A stretch of 23,993 nt of DNA from JAPUDQ01 sp039916485 (GTDB lineage Bacteria; Patescibacteriota; Saccharimonadia; Saccharimonadales; Saccharimonadaceae): contig JBDSLH010000041.1 of NCBI GenBank assembly GCA_039916485.1, positions 1 through 23,993 of the forward strand. Direction: 5' to 3'. The position numbers and the translations under genes were made by a program. The number at the start of each line of letters is the position of its first letter. The first letter of the stretch is position 1. Positions 7,319 to 14,287 of the stretch are shown piece after piece. The notes below the pieces were generated by a model. That model saw nothing but the letters and a program-made list of their open reading frames with translations. It made no database searches and had not been told where the DNA came from.

Positions 7319-7351
7319 TACATAGAGCGCAACAGATGTGCGCTCTATGTA
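7319..7351. repeat. 13-bp perfect inverted repeat between two small membrane genes
   Basis: TACATAGAGCGCA (7319-7331) and TGCGCTCTATGTA (7339-7351) form a perfect 13-bp stem with a 7-nt loop. Neither strand has a T-tract after the stem, so it is a poor intrinsic terminator. It lies between the stop of the YtxH-like gene and the start of the 3-TM gene, and could be an mRNA processing or stability hairpin, or an operator. Confidence 0.75.
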
Positions 7352-7366
7352 GTAGGCTTGAAAGGT

Positions 7367-7720
7367 TTAGGCCTTCTTGGTTGTATCAGAATTAAAATGC
7401 TTCTTAGCGTCATCTGCGACATGTGATGCAGTTTTCTTTGCATCGTCAGCTACACGACCGGCACGGTCTTTTGCGTCAGTTGCAAGCTCGTTCCATTCTT
7501 TTTCTGCCCGCTTTGCCATGTCTTTCAATTCTTTTGAGCCATCATTAGCAGCGCGTTTTGCCTTTTCGGCTTTTTCGTTAGCTGTCTCTTTGGTTGTCTC
7601 AGCCTTACGCTTGATGTCATCACGTGTTTCTTTGCCACTTTTAGGGGCAAACAATACTCCTGCAACTGCACCAGCTATTGCGCCAAGTACAACTGCTCCA
7701 AATGCTTTATTTTTAGCCAT
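7367..7720 (-). CDS. YtxH-like stress/envelope protein
   Basis: 117 aa. The N-terminal glycine/alanine-rich helix (residues 6-24), then APKSGKETRDDIKRKA, is the YtxH domain pattern G-x-x-x-G-x-x-x-G-x-L-x-A-P-x-S-G-x-x-x-R. The rest is a highly charged Lys/Ala/Asp/Glu helix with repeated K-x-x-A-x-x-A-K and VADDAKK units, resembling LEA-type or apolipophorin-like helices. YtxH-family proteins are usually small membrane-attached proteins linked to general stress. A good Shine-Dalgarno (GGAGG, 8-nt spacing) precedes the ATG, and two TATAAT boxes lie in the 80 bases upstream, after the rpsJ terminator. Confidence 0.85.
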   Translation of the reverse strand: MAKNKAFGAVVLGAIAGAVAGVLFAPKSGKETRDDIKRKAETTKETANEKAEKAKRAANDGSKELKDMAKRAEKEWNELATDAKDRAGRVADDAKKTASHVADDAKKHFNSDTTKKA

Positions 7721-7801
7721 TATGTAATACCTCCATTATAGATTGTCTGCTAATACCTTTAATTATACATCTATTACCGTAAAGAGATGTGATCTAGATA
7801 A

Positions 7802-7832
7802 CAAAAAGCTCCCTATAGCAGGAAGCTTTTTG
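7802..7832 (-). terminator. Intrinsic terminator after rpsJ
   Basis: A 12-bp stem with one mismatch (CAAAAAGCTTCC / GGGAGCTTTTTG on the minus strand) and a 7-nt loop, with T-runs in the 3' arm, starts 14 bases after the rpsJ stop. It should end the rpsJ transcript before the YtxH-like gene and hence before the distant rplC operon. Confidence 0.8.
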
Positions 7833-7845
7833 TGTATATGGTAGA

Positions 7846-8169
7846 TTACATGCGAATTTCTGCGTCACAACCAGCTGGTAGGCTGAGGTTCTGCAATGAG
7901 TCGATAGTCTTTGGTGTTGCGCCAATGATATCGATAAGTCGTTTGTGGACACGCATTTCAAATGCTTCACCACCCTTTTTGTAGACATGTGGTGATTTGA
8001 TGACCGTAAAGGTAGTACGCCGTGTCGGAAGTGGTACAGGACCTGCGATACTTGCACCCGTTCGAATAGCTGTATCAATAATTTGCTTTGCTGACTGGTC
8101 GATCACTTTGTGATCATACGCCTTGAGACGGATGCGGATCCGTGGCGCTTCGTTCTTGGCATCTGCCAT
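7846..8169 (-). CDS. rpsJ: 30S ribosomal protein S10
   Basis: 107 aa, standard length. IRIRLKAYDHKVIDQSAKQI, TGASIAGPVPLPTRRTTFTV, SPHVYKKGGEAFEMRVHKRLIDI and the C-terminal DAEIRM are the S10 consensus; the loop residues contact 16S rRNA in the head, and S10 (NusE) also serves in antitermination with NusB. AAGGGG lies 8 nt before the ATG. Canonically this is the first gene of the S10 operon. Here a terminator follows it and an envelope island separates it from rplC. A weak promoter (-10 TATAAC just after the upstream stop) or read-through from the 228-aa gene may drive it. Confidence 0.98.
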   Translation of the reverse strand: MADAKNEAPRIRIRLKAYDHKVIDQSAKQIIDTAIRTGASIAGPVPLPTRRTTFTVIKSPHVYKKGGEAFEMRVHKRLIDIIGATPKTIDSLQNLSLPAGCDAEIRM

Positions 8170-8259
8170 GAGTAATACCCCTTACTTGTATACCGTAACC
8201 TCTGCTCGCTTCGTATCTTCTCACGGCTGGCTGAGTTCTCGATATGATTTGTTATACAG

Positions 8260-8946
8260 CTATACAGTAACAGATGTAGTCATATTTGGCAATCTCAGTC
8301 TACTTGGTAAATACATGCCATCTTTACTATTGGTGGCATCTTCTTCTGTGCCAACCGGGTCAACAAACAATTGTTCACCAACCATTCGACAGAAATATTT
8401 TCCGTTTTGAAGCTCATACGTTCTGAGTTCACTGTACGAGACACCGAGCGCCCAAGCCTGCATTGCATTTTTCTTAAGTACTATCCTGACGGTACCATCT
8501 TTCGCGGTATCTGAGCTGTACAATGCTACTTCTTCGCTCGTTAATCGATCAACCTCTGTTGATGCCCACATGAGTTGTATATAATCACTAATATCAGCAT
8601 TTTGAATAATGCTGCTCTGAGAACGTAGGGTAAGATTTGGCGTACTTTGCACTGACTGTATCATAGCTTGCAACGTATCTTTAAGGTAATCTGGTATTTG
8701 TTGATGCTCCACAAGCACGCTATGCATATCGGGAATCATTGTAGTGAATGCCTCCATACAAGTCGAAATCATGTGATATTTTCCCTTTACAACAGTGTCC
8801 GTGATTACCTCATCTACACTATCTCCCTCTGTGGGATCGTCAACCGTACTAATCAAAGCCCATAATCGGTCTATCGTCTCATCACTTAGCCGCCGCTGCA
8901 CTTCACCATAAGGGAACTGCTTATATATATCAGGTTGATCATCCAT
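8260..8946 (-). CDS. Soluble acidic protein of unknown function upstream of rpsJ
   Basis: 228 aa from the ATG at 8946; not recognised. It has no signal peptide or transmembrane segment, is rich in Asp/Glu/Ser/Thr, and looks mainly helical in its first 130 residues with a more mixed C-terminal third (VRIVLKKNAMQAWALGVSYSELRTYEL, then a polar tail). The frame is open to 8982, but that would place the start inside the promoter. The ATG at 8946 lies 7 nt after a well-formed -10 box and has no Shine-Dalgarno, so a leaderless start is preferred. rpsJ follows after 90 nt with no terminator, so co-transcription is possible. Confidence 0.75.
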   Translation of the reverse strand: MDDQPDIYKQFPYGEVQRRLSDETIDRLWALISTVDDPTEGDSVDEVITDTVVKGKYHMISTCMEAFTTMIPDMHSVLVEHQQIPDYLKDTLQAMIQSVQSTPNLTLRSQSSIIQNADISDYIQLMWASTEVDRLTSEEVALYSSDTAKDGTVRIVLKKNAMQAWALGVSYSELRTYELQNGKYFCRMVGEQLFVDPVGTEEDATNSKDGMYLPSRLRLPNMTTSVTV

Positions 8947-8953
8947 TATAACT

Positions 8954-8982
8954 ATAATATAACAATAACTATATTCTGTCAA
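8954..8982 (-). promoter_or_regulatory. Leaderless-type promoter of the 228-aa gene
   Basis: TTGACA (8982-8977, perfect), a 17-bp spacer and TATTAT (8959-8954, 5/6) are followed 7 nt later by the ATG (8946). The predicted transcription start coincides with the start codon, and no ribosome-binding site is seen. Confidence 0.75.
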
Positions 8983-9054
8983 TTACAGTGTTTGCTTTTC
9001 TTCGTGTGCTTTGGCATACTGCATAGCATAAGTAGTTATAAACAAAGGGTACCT

Positions 9055-9351
9055 ATGCCAACAAAGAAAACCGCGGCGAAAACAGCTTCAAAACCAAAAG
9101 CAGTCGCAAAGAAGGCTCCAGTCAAAAAATTAGCAACAAAGAGATCAGCCTCAACAGCACATGTGCATCACCGATCGTTTATGCAAGCTAAATTTACCGA
9201 GCAAACAATTTACTGGCTGATCATTGGTGCGGCCGTTGTTGCACTTGCAGCATGGGTACTTTCATTACAGGTTCAACTTAACGAAATGTACGATGCTATT
9301 GAGACATCTTCGTCGTCTTCGATAGTAACGCCTGATAAACAAGAACTTTAA
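9055..9351 (+). CDS. Small membrane protein with a histone-like basic tail
   Basis: 98 aa, not assigned to a family. Residues 1-40 are Lys/Ala/Thr-rich (MPTKKTAAKTASKPKAVAKK and on), like histone H1-type tails; residues 52-72 form one transmembrane helix (WLIIGAAVVALAAWVLSLQV), and the outer end is short and Ser/Asp-rich. The tail could bind nucleic acid or acidic partners at the inner face of the membrane, an inference from composition only. The frame stays open upstream, but the ATG at 9055 follows AAAGGG at suitable spacing. A weak promoter (TTGCTT, 17 bp, CATACT) may lie upstream. It diverges from the 228-aa gene and ends in a bidirectional terminator. Confidence 0.8.
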   Translation: MPTKKTAAKTASKPKAVAKKAPVKKLATKRSASTAHVHHRSFMQAKFTEQTIYWLIIGAAVVALAAWVLSLQVQLNEMYDAIETSSSSSIVTPDKQEL

Positions 9352-9362
9352 GCGTAATACAC

Positions 9363-9395
9363 AATAAATACCCCGGATCTGCCGGGGTATTTATT
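9363..9395. terminator. Bidirectional terminator between convergent genes
   Basis: A perfect 14-bp inverted repeat (AATAAATACCCCGG / CCGGGGTATTTATT) with a 5-nt loop lies between the plus gene ending at 9351 and the minus gene ending at 9423. The GC-rich top and A/T-rich base give a usable T-rich 3' arm on both strands. Confidence 0.9.
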
Positions 9396-9422
9396 ATACT
9401 TCAACACTACTTATGACGGAGG

Positions 9423-9878
9423 TTAACTGCCGGTACTTAATTCCATAAACTGCTCATGTGACATACCCAGTGCAGAAGCTGCTAATTGTTCCCTCAGCTT
9501 CTCTTCTTGCTCTGGGCGTACAATTACCCCATTTTGAAACTCATTTGCGCCCGCAATACCTGCAGCTACGACTTCTGCTTGCAACCATGCTTCTAGTGGA
9601 GACGGCCACGTACGTACACGACGCTTTTTAGATAAACGGGTGTATCTTGGCTCGAGTAAAGTTAAAGCTGCTTGACCGAGATTAGACCGGCCTTCTTCCA
9701 CACCAGCTACGAGAGGGGTATCAAGGTCACGCATATGATGACCATCTACAAAGTTAAGTCGAGAAGCAAGGTGTCCCGCGTAGCGTTTTGTCACCTCCTC
9801 GGTCTGGCGGGGAAGATCATCGAGATACACTTCAACTGATTCAATTGATAAAAATGGTGTCGTTAGTGTATTTGTCAT
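9423..9878 (-). CDS. Soluble protein of unknown function
   Basis: 151 aa from the ATG at 9878; not recognised. It has no membrane segment; it has a basic middle patch (RYTRLSKKRRVRTW, about residues 79-92) and an Ala/Glu-rich helical C-terminus. The frame is open to 9953, but the extra N-terminus would be a hydrophobic, Cys-rich stretch encoded by promoter-like AT-rich DNA. An in-frame ATG two codons upstream (9884) abuts the -10 box, whereas 9878 lies 6 nt after it, fitting a leaderless start. It sits between tuf and a bidirectional terminator as a single-gene unit. Confidence 0.7.
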   Translation of the reverse strand: MTNTLTTPFLSIESVEVYLDDLPRQTEEVTKRYAGHLASRLNFVDGHHMRDLDTPLVAGVEEGRSNLGQAALTLLEPRYTRLSKKRRVRTWPSPLEAWLQAEVVAAGIAGANEFQNGVIVRPEQEEKLREQLAASALGMSHEQFMELSTGS

Positions 9879-9884
9879 TATCAT

Positions 9885-9913
9885 ACAATAGCAACAGAAA
9901 ATGTATATATCAA
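9885..9913 (-). promoter_or_regulatory. Leaderless-type promoter of the 151-aa gene
   Basis: On the minus strand TTGATA, a 17-bp spacer and TATTGT are followed 6 nt later by the ATG at 9878. The -10 matches consensus at 4 of 6 positions. No Shine-Dalgarno precedes the ATG. Confidence 0.55.
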
Positions 9914-9939
9914 GCAATATCATTTTAGATACTACAACT

Positions 9940-9971
9940 AAAAACACCCCCATTTTACTGAGAGCGTTTTT
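9940..9971 (-). terminator. Intrinsic terminator of tuf
   Basis: On the minus strand AAAAACGCTCTC pairs with GGGGGTGTTTTT (12 bp including three G-U pairs) around an 8-nt loop, ending in TTTTT. It begins 16 bases after the tuf stop codon. Confidence 0.8.
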
Positions 9972-9986
9972 ATAGGAAAAGTGATA

Positions 9987-11174
9987 TTACTTAGTAATCT
10001 TCGTAACAACACCAGCACCGACTGTGCGTCCACCTTCACGGATAGCGAAACGAAGTCCGTCATCCATTGCGATTGGAGCAAGAAGTTTTACCTTAAATGT
10101 GACAGTGTCACCAGGCATAACCATCTCTTTGTCAGCTGGGAGTTCAACTTCACCAGTTACATCAGTTGTACGGAAGTAAAACTGTGGTTTGTAACCTTTG
10201 AAGAATGGAGTGTGTCGACCACCCTCTTCCTTTGTAAGGACGTAGACTTCTGCGTCAAACTCAGTGTGAGGAGTGATAGATCCTGGTTTAGCAATAACTT
10301 GACCACGCTCAATGTCGTCACGCTCAACACCACGGAGCAATAGTCCCGCGTTGTCACCTGCTTGACCTTGGTCGAGGTTTTTCTTGAATGCTTCAATACC
10401 AGTTACAACAGTTTTACGTGCTGTTTCTTTGATTCCAAGGATTTCAACTTCGTCGTTTAGCTTTACGATACCGAGTTCGATACGACCAGTTGCGACTGTA
10501 CCACGACCCTTGATTGAGAATACGTCCTCAATAGGCATAAGGAATGGTTTGTCGAGGTCACGAGCTGGTTGTTCGATGTAGTCGTCCAAAGCTTGAACGA
10601 GTTCCATGACTGCGTCTTCGTACTTTTCGTCACCTTCGAGTGCTTTAAGAGCAGAGCCCTTGATGATAGGTACGTTGTCACCGTCATAACCGTTCTTTGT
10701 GAGAAGCTCACGAACATCCATTTCAACAAGCTCAACGAGTTCTTCGTCAGCCATGTCCATTTTGTTCAAAAAGACAACGATCTTTGGCACACCAACTTGG
10801 CGCGCAAGTAGTACGTGCTCACGAGTCTGTGGCATAGGACCGTCAGCAGCTGATACGACCAAGATCGCACCATCAACCTGTGCGGCACCGGTGATCATGT
10901 TTTTAACGTAATCGGCGTGACCAGGCATGTCGACGTGTGCGTAGTGACGCTTTTCTGATTCATACTCTTGGTGAGAAGTCGCGATGGTAATACCACGGGC
11001 TTTTTCCTCAGGAGCATTGTCGATTTGGTCGTAATCGACCTTTTTGTTTACATCACTTGGAAGTCTTTTTGCAAGTACTGTAGTGATAGCTGCAGTTAGC
11101 GTAGTCTTGCCATGGTCGACGTGACCCATGGTTCCTACGTTAACGTGAGGCTTAGTTCGGTCAAAATCTGCCAT
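9987..11174 (-). CDS. tuf: Elongation factor Tu
   Basis: 395 aa, full length. EF-Tu brings aminoacyl-tRNA to the ribosome in its GTP form. G1 is GHVDHGKT (about 18-25), the switch I region holds the ARGITI stretch, G3 is DMPGH (normally DCPGH, so the usual Cys is Met), G4 is NKMD and G5 is GSAL: all guanine-recognition residues are intact, unlike the EF-G nearby. Domains 2 and 3 are normal (VFSIKGRGTVATGRIE; HTPFFKGYKPQFYFRTTDVTG). It has its own promoter, a ~70-nt leader, a Shine-Dalgarno (GAGGAG, rather distant at ~12 nt) and a terminator, so it is transcribed separately from fusA, as suits the most abundant protein. Confidence 0.99.
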   Translation of the reverse strand: MADFDRTKPHVNVGTMGHVDHGKTTLTAAITTVLAKRLPSDVNKKVDYDQIDNAPEEKARGITIATSHQEYESEKRHYAHVDMPGHADYVKNMITGAAQVDGAILVVSAADGPMPQTREHVLLARQVGVPKIVVFLNKMDMADEELVELVEMDVRELLTKNGYDGDNVPIIKGSALKALEGDEKYEDAVMELVQALDDYIEQPARDLDKPFLMPIEDVFSIKGRGTVATGRIELGIVKLNDEVEILGIKETARKTVVTGIEAFKKNLDQGQAGDNAGLLLRGVERDDIERGQVIAKPGSITPHTEFDAEVYVLTKEEGGRHTPFFKGYKPQFYFRTTDVTGEVELPADKEMVMPGDTVTFKVKLLAPIAMDDGLRFAIREGGRTVGAGVVTKITK

Positions 11175-11210
11175 AATGTAGATTTTCTCCTCGATTAATT
11201 TAGTATGTAT

Positions 11211-11239
11211 CGCGACACGACTTCAAAAAGGGCGTCGCG
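11211..11239 (-). promoter_or_regulatory. GC-rich hairpin in the tuf leader
   Basis: CGCGAC (11239-11234 on the minus strand) pairs with GTCGCG (11216-11211) across a 17-nt loop containing CCCTTTTTG. It lies inside the ~70-nt leader between the predicted start (about 11245) and the Shine-Dalgarno, probably stabilising or regulating the mRNA. Confidence 0.45.
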
Positions 11240-11251
11240 CGCATGCGTACA

Positions 11252-11280
11252 ATTATATTGTGTGTAGCCACATCTGTAAA
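11252..11280 (-). promoter_or_regulatory. Promoter of tuf
   Basis: TTTACA (11280-11275), a 17-bp spacer and a perfect TATAAT (11257-11252). It begins just downstream of the stop codon of the preceding membrane gene. The predicted start near 11245 gives a 71-nt leader. Confidence 0.85.
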
Positions 11281-11289
11281 GGCCCTCTG

Positions 11290-11748
11290 TTATTTGCGCA
11301 TCAATGATTGCACATAAAGCCAGATAAATGTTGCAAGGCTAACAACTCCAGAGACGATAGATGTATACATCGATGACTGTGCTACAGGAGAACCTTCTTT
11401 CGTATCAATAACTGACCAAGCGAGCACCGAAAAGCCATCACCGATACCCAGCACACTTGCGTACCCGATAACTGTTGAGACAATAAATATTTTCAAAATT
11501 AGATTATACCTACCATCCTGAAGTGTTCTGGTTTTCCAAAAGTAATAGAGATAAAACGCCAGCAACACTGCAAACGGCATTAGCGCGAACATTAACCATC
11601 CTTTTTGCGATAACAATAGTAAACCAAGTCCAAATGCCAGCGCCACATACAACGCCTGCATACTGAATGGTTCTTTGCCATTGGCCTTGGCAAGTCGCAC
11701 GATGCTCCATGCAACAATAGCTACTAACACAATAAGTAGTGGTAACAT
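11290..11748 (-). CDS. Polytopic membrane protein of unknown function
   Basis: 152 aa from the ATG at 11748; not recognised. About five transmembrane segments are visible, starting with LPLLIVLVAIVAWSIVRLA and including YVALAFGLGLLLL, MFALMPFAVLLAFYLYYF, LKIFIVSTVIGYASVLGI and the final SIVSGVVSLATFIWLYV. The frame could begin at a GTG at 11793, but that codon lies within the fusA terminator stem. The ATG at 11748 instead sits 7 nt after a TATACT -10 box with a -35 at the right distance and no Shine-Dalgarno, so a leaderless start is preferred. It occupies the fusA-tuf gap, where many bacteria have no gene. Confidence 0.75.
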   Translation of the reverse strand: MLPLLIVLVAIVAWSIVRLAKANGKEPFSMQALYVALAFGLGLLLLSQKGWLMFALMPFAVLLAFYLYYFWKTRTLQDGRYNLILKIFIVSTVIGYASVLGIGDGFSVLAWSVIDTKEGSPVAQSSMYTSIVSGVVSLATFIWLYVQSLMRK

Positions 11749-11755
11749 ACTACTA

Positions 11756-11784
11756 AGTATATCTTTAAGGGAGCGTAAGGTAAA
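11756..11784 (-). promoter_or_regulatory. Leaderless-type promoter of the fusA-tuf interval membrane gene
   Basis: TTTACC (11784-11779), a 17-bp spacer and TATACT (11761-11756, 5/6) lie 7 nt before the ATG at 11748. The -35 starts two bases after the fusA terminator ends, so the two signals are packed head to tail. Confidence 0.6.
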
Positions 11785-11785
11785 C

Positions 11786-11821
11786 AAAATCACCCCCTTC
11801 TTAGAACAAGGGGGTGATTTT
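11786..11821. terminator. Terminator after fusA, symmetrical
   Basis: A perfect 14-bp inverted repeat (AAAATCACCCCCTT / AAGGGGGTGATTTT) with an 8-nt loop lies 16 bases beyond the fusA stop. On the minus strand the stem is followed by GTTT after four T residues of the arm. It should end the rpsL-rpsG-fusA transcript. Confidence 0.88.
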
Positions 11822-11837
11822 TAGATAGAGTATCTGT

Positions 11838-13940
11838 CTACTTTACGTTACGCTTTTCGATGATCTCCTGCGCAACATTTGGTGGTACTTCTTCGTACTG
11901 AGCAAGCTCCATCGTGCTGGCAGCACGGCCTTGGCTCATACTTCGAATATCACCTGTGTAACCAAACATGTTACTGAGTGGAACGAATGCTTTGATGAGC
12001 TTGGCTCCTGCCATCAAGTCTTCCATCGCTTCGATACGTCCACGACGTGAGTTAAGGTCTCCGATCACATCACCCATGAAGTCCTCTGGGGTCGTAACTT
12101 CAACGCGCATAACTGGCTCGAGTAAAACTGGCTTCGCTTTTGGAATACCCGCTTTGACAGATAGGACACCTGCAAGGTTAAAGGCTAGCTCACTTGAGTC
12201 AACATCGTGATAGCTACCGTCATACAATGTCGCTTTGACACCGATCATTGGGTAACCAGCAATCACACCGTTGGATAGCGTATCTTCGATACCCTTACGC
12301 ACTGGTGTACGATACTCGCTCGGGACAACACCACCCTTGATAGCGTCAACGAATTCAAAGCCTTCACCTTCAGGAAGTGGCTCAAATCGGACCCACACGT
12401 CACCGTATTGACCACGTCCACCTGATTGTTTAGCATGCTTCCCTTGAGCTTCAGCAGTTCCGCGGATCGTCTCACGGAATGCAACTTGTGGTTCACCGAT
12501 GTTTGCCTCAACATTAAATTCTCGTTTCATACGGTCGATAAGGATGTCGAGGTGTAGCTCACCCATCCCGGACATGATAGTCTGGCCAGTTTCGTCATCG
12601 GTGTGGATACGGAAGGTTGGATCTTCTTCTGCAAGACGTTGCAACGCAATACCCATTTTTTCCTGGTCTGCTTTAGTCTTTGGTTCAACAGCAATTGATA
12701 CTGGAGGTTCTGGGAATGTGATACTTTCAAGTGCGATCGGATGTCCTACTTCTGCAAGTGTGTGCCCAGTAAAGGTGCTCTTGAGGCCGACTACTGCGGC
12801 GATGTCACCAGCAGCAATCTCATCAATTTCTTCACGCTTATCAGCATGCATACGAACGATACGCCCGACACGCTCTTTTTCACCGGTAGTCGTGTTGAGG
12901 ACATATGAACCTGCCTTGAGGTTACCCGAGTAGACACGTACAAAGATCAATTTACCAACGAATGGGTCAGTCGCGATCTTAAATGCAAGAGCAGCCATTG
13001 GCTCAGTGGCATCAGGTTTGCGACTCACTTCATCACCAGTTTTAGGATTTTTACCCCAAATAGCATCGACATCGAGAGGACTTGGGAGGAAATCAGTCAT
13101 GATATCGAGAAGCTTCTCAACGATCACACCACGACCATCTCCACCGCTGACGAGATAGAAGTCTCCGGCAAGTACTCGCTTACGAAGTGCAGCTTTGAGC
13201 TCATCTTGAGAGATGGAGTCTTCACCCTTATCAAGATATCGTTCGAACAACTCATCATCAGCTTCAACGGCTGCTTCCACGAGTAGTGAACGCGCGTTTT
13301 TAGCTTTATCTACCATATCAGCTGGGATTTCACCTTGGACAAGTGCTTTGTCTGTGTAGTCTGAGTATGTGTATGCCTTCATATCTACGAGGTCAATAAC
13401 ACCATTGATCTCTTTTTCAAATCCAATAGGAAGGTGTACAGGAAGAGCGTGCTTACTAAGTCGATTGTGGATTGAGTCGAGTGATTTGTAGAAATCACCA
13501 CCGGTTTGGTTGATCTTGTTGATGAAACAGATACGTGGCACGCCGTATTTGTTGGCTTGACGCCAGACAGTTTCGGATTGTGCTTCGACACCCATTTTGC
13601 CATCAAAGACCGTTACGGCGCCGTCAAGTACGCGAAGTGAGCGCTCAACCTCAGCGGTAAAGTCGATATGACCAGGTGTATCGATAATGTTAACTTTATG
13701 ACCCTTCCAAAAACAAGTGACAGCAGCAGATGTAATCGTGATACCACGTTCTTTTTCCTGAGCCATCCAGTCGGTTGTCGCACTGTCACCGTCTGCACCA
13801 CGAACCTCACCAATCTTGTGATTGATTCCCGTACGGTACAAAATACCTTCAGTTGTCGTCGTTTTACCGGCGTCAATGTGCGCAATGATCCCGATGTTAC
13901 GGTAATCCTTGAGCGAAATATTCTTTGTATTATCTGCCAT
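11838..13940 (-). CDS. fusA: Elongation factor G with altered G4 and G5 motifs
   Basis: 700 aa, full length, five domains. EF-G drives translocation and, with RRF, ribosome recycling. G1 (AHIDAGKT, 20-27), the switch segment KERGITI and G3 (DTPGHIDFT, 87-95) are canonical. G4 is NKIN (141-144) where the family has NKxD, and G5 reads SGGD (265-268) where EF-G has SAF. Domains III-V look intact: SGMGELHLDI, GGRGQYGDV in domain IV, and GDVIGDLNSRRGRIEAMED. AAGGA precedes the ATG. It is the last gene of the rpsL operon, 18 nt after the 108-aa gene, and a strong terminator follows. Only one EF-G gene is in the window and it looks housekeeping, so the motif changes are probably tolerated or lineage-typical rather than decay. 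Confidence 0.98.
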   Translation of the reverse strand: MADNTKNISLKDYRNIGIIAHIDAGKTTTTEGILYRTGINHKIGEVRGADGDSATTDWMAQEKERGITITSAAVTCFWKGHKVNIIDTPGHIDFTAEVERSLRVLDGAVTVFDGKMGVEAQSETVWRQANKYGVPRICFINKINQTGGDFYKSLDSIHNRLSKHALPVHLPIGFEKEINGVIDLVDMKAYTYSDYTDKALVQGEIPADMVDKAKNARSLLVEAAVEADDELFERYLDKGEDSISQDELKAALRKRVLAGDFYLVSGGDGRGVIVEKLLDIMTDFLPSPLDVDAIWGKNPKTGDEVSRKPDATEPMAALAFKIATDPFVGKLIFVRVYSGNLKAGSYVLNTTTGEKERVGRIVRMHADKREEIDEIAAGDIAAVVGLKSTFTGHTLAEVGHPIALESITFPEPPVSIAVEPKTKADQEKMGIALQRLAEEDPTFRIHTDDETGQTIMSGMGELHLDILIDRMKREFNVEANIGEPQVAFRETIRGTAEAQGKHAKQSGGRGQYGDVWVRFEPLPEGEGFEFVDAIKGGVVPSEYRTPVRKGIEDTLSNGVIAGYPMIGVKATLYDGSYHDVDSSELAFNLAGVLSVKAGIPKAKPVLLEPVMRVEVTTPEDFMGDVIGDLNSRRGRIEAMEDLMAGAKLIKAFVPLSNMFGYTGDIRSMSQGRAASTMELAQYEEVPPNVAQEIIEKRNVK

Positions 13941-13958
13941 ATTTTTCCTTATTTAGTC

Positions 13959-14285
13959 CTATATACTATCTGATCTCAGTACTACCTGCGCCATAGATGC
14001 GCAGAAACTACCTTCACATTTTTTTACTCCATCTGCAGCTAGTCTTTCGTGTTCTTTTACTGCATCGGCTATCCAGTGTACATCTCGATCAAGCGCTCGA
14101 TTCCTGTCTCTGCGATGCCCTCCTGTGATGTCCCATAACCTTAAGGCCTTCTGACCTATGCTGTCTCCTGTAAATATATCGTCGGAATCATGCCTTTCGG
14201 TAACAATAAGTGCTTCAATTTCTTGAAGCCATTGTCTTGCTTGGCAAATTTCACCTGTCTCTGGGCATAACTCCGAGACTGCCAT
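13959..14285 (-). CDS. Small cysteine-containing protein of unknown function in the rpsG-fusA gap
   Basis: 108 aa, not recognised. The ATG lies 2 bases after the rpsG stop and the gene ends 18 bases before fusA, so it is spaced like a true operon member and probably coupled to rpsG. Two cysteine pairs, CPETGEIC (C7, C14) and CEGSFC (C90, C95), sit at opposite ends and could together bind a metal. The middle is charged and likely helical, with HRRDRNRALDRDVHW at about 57-71. No membrane segment. The lack of a strong Shine-Dalgarno and of a family match keeps confidence moderate; a ribosome- or EF-G-linked role is suggested only by position. Confidence 0.65.
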   Translation of the reverse strand: MAVSELCPETGEICQARQWLQEIEALIVTERHDSDDIFTGDSIGQKALRLWDITGGHRRDRNRALDRDVHWIADAVKEHERLAADGVKKCEGSFCASMAQVVLRSDSI

Positions 14286-14287
14286 AT

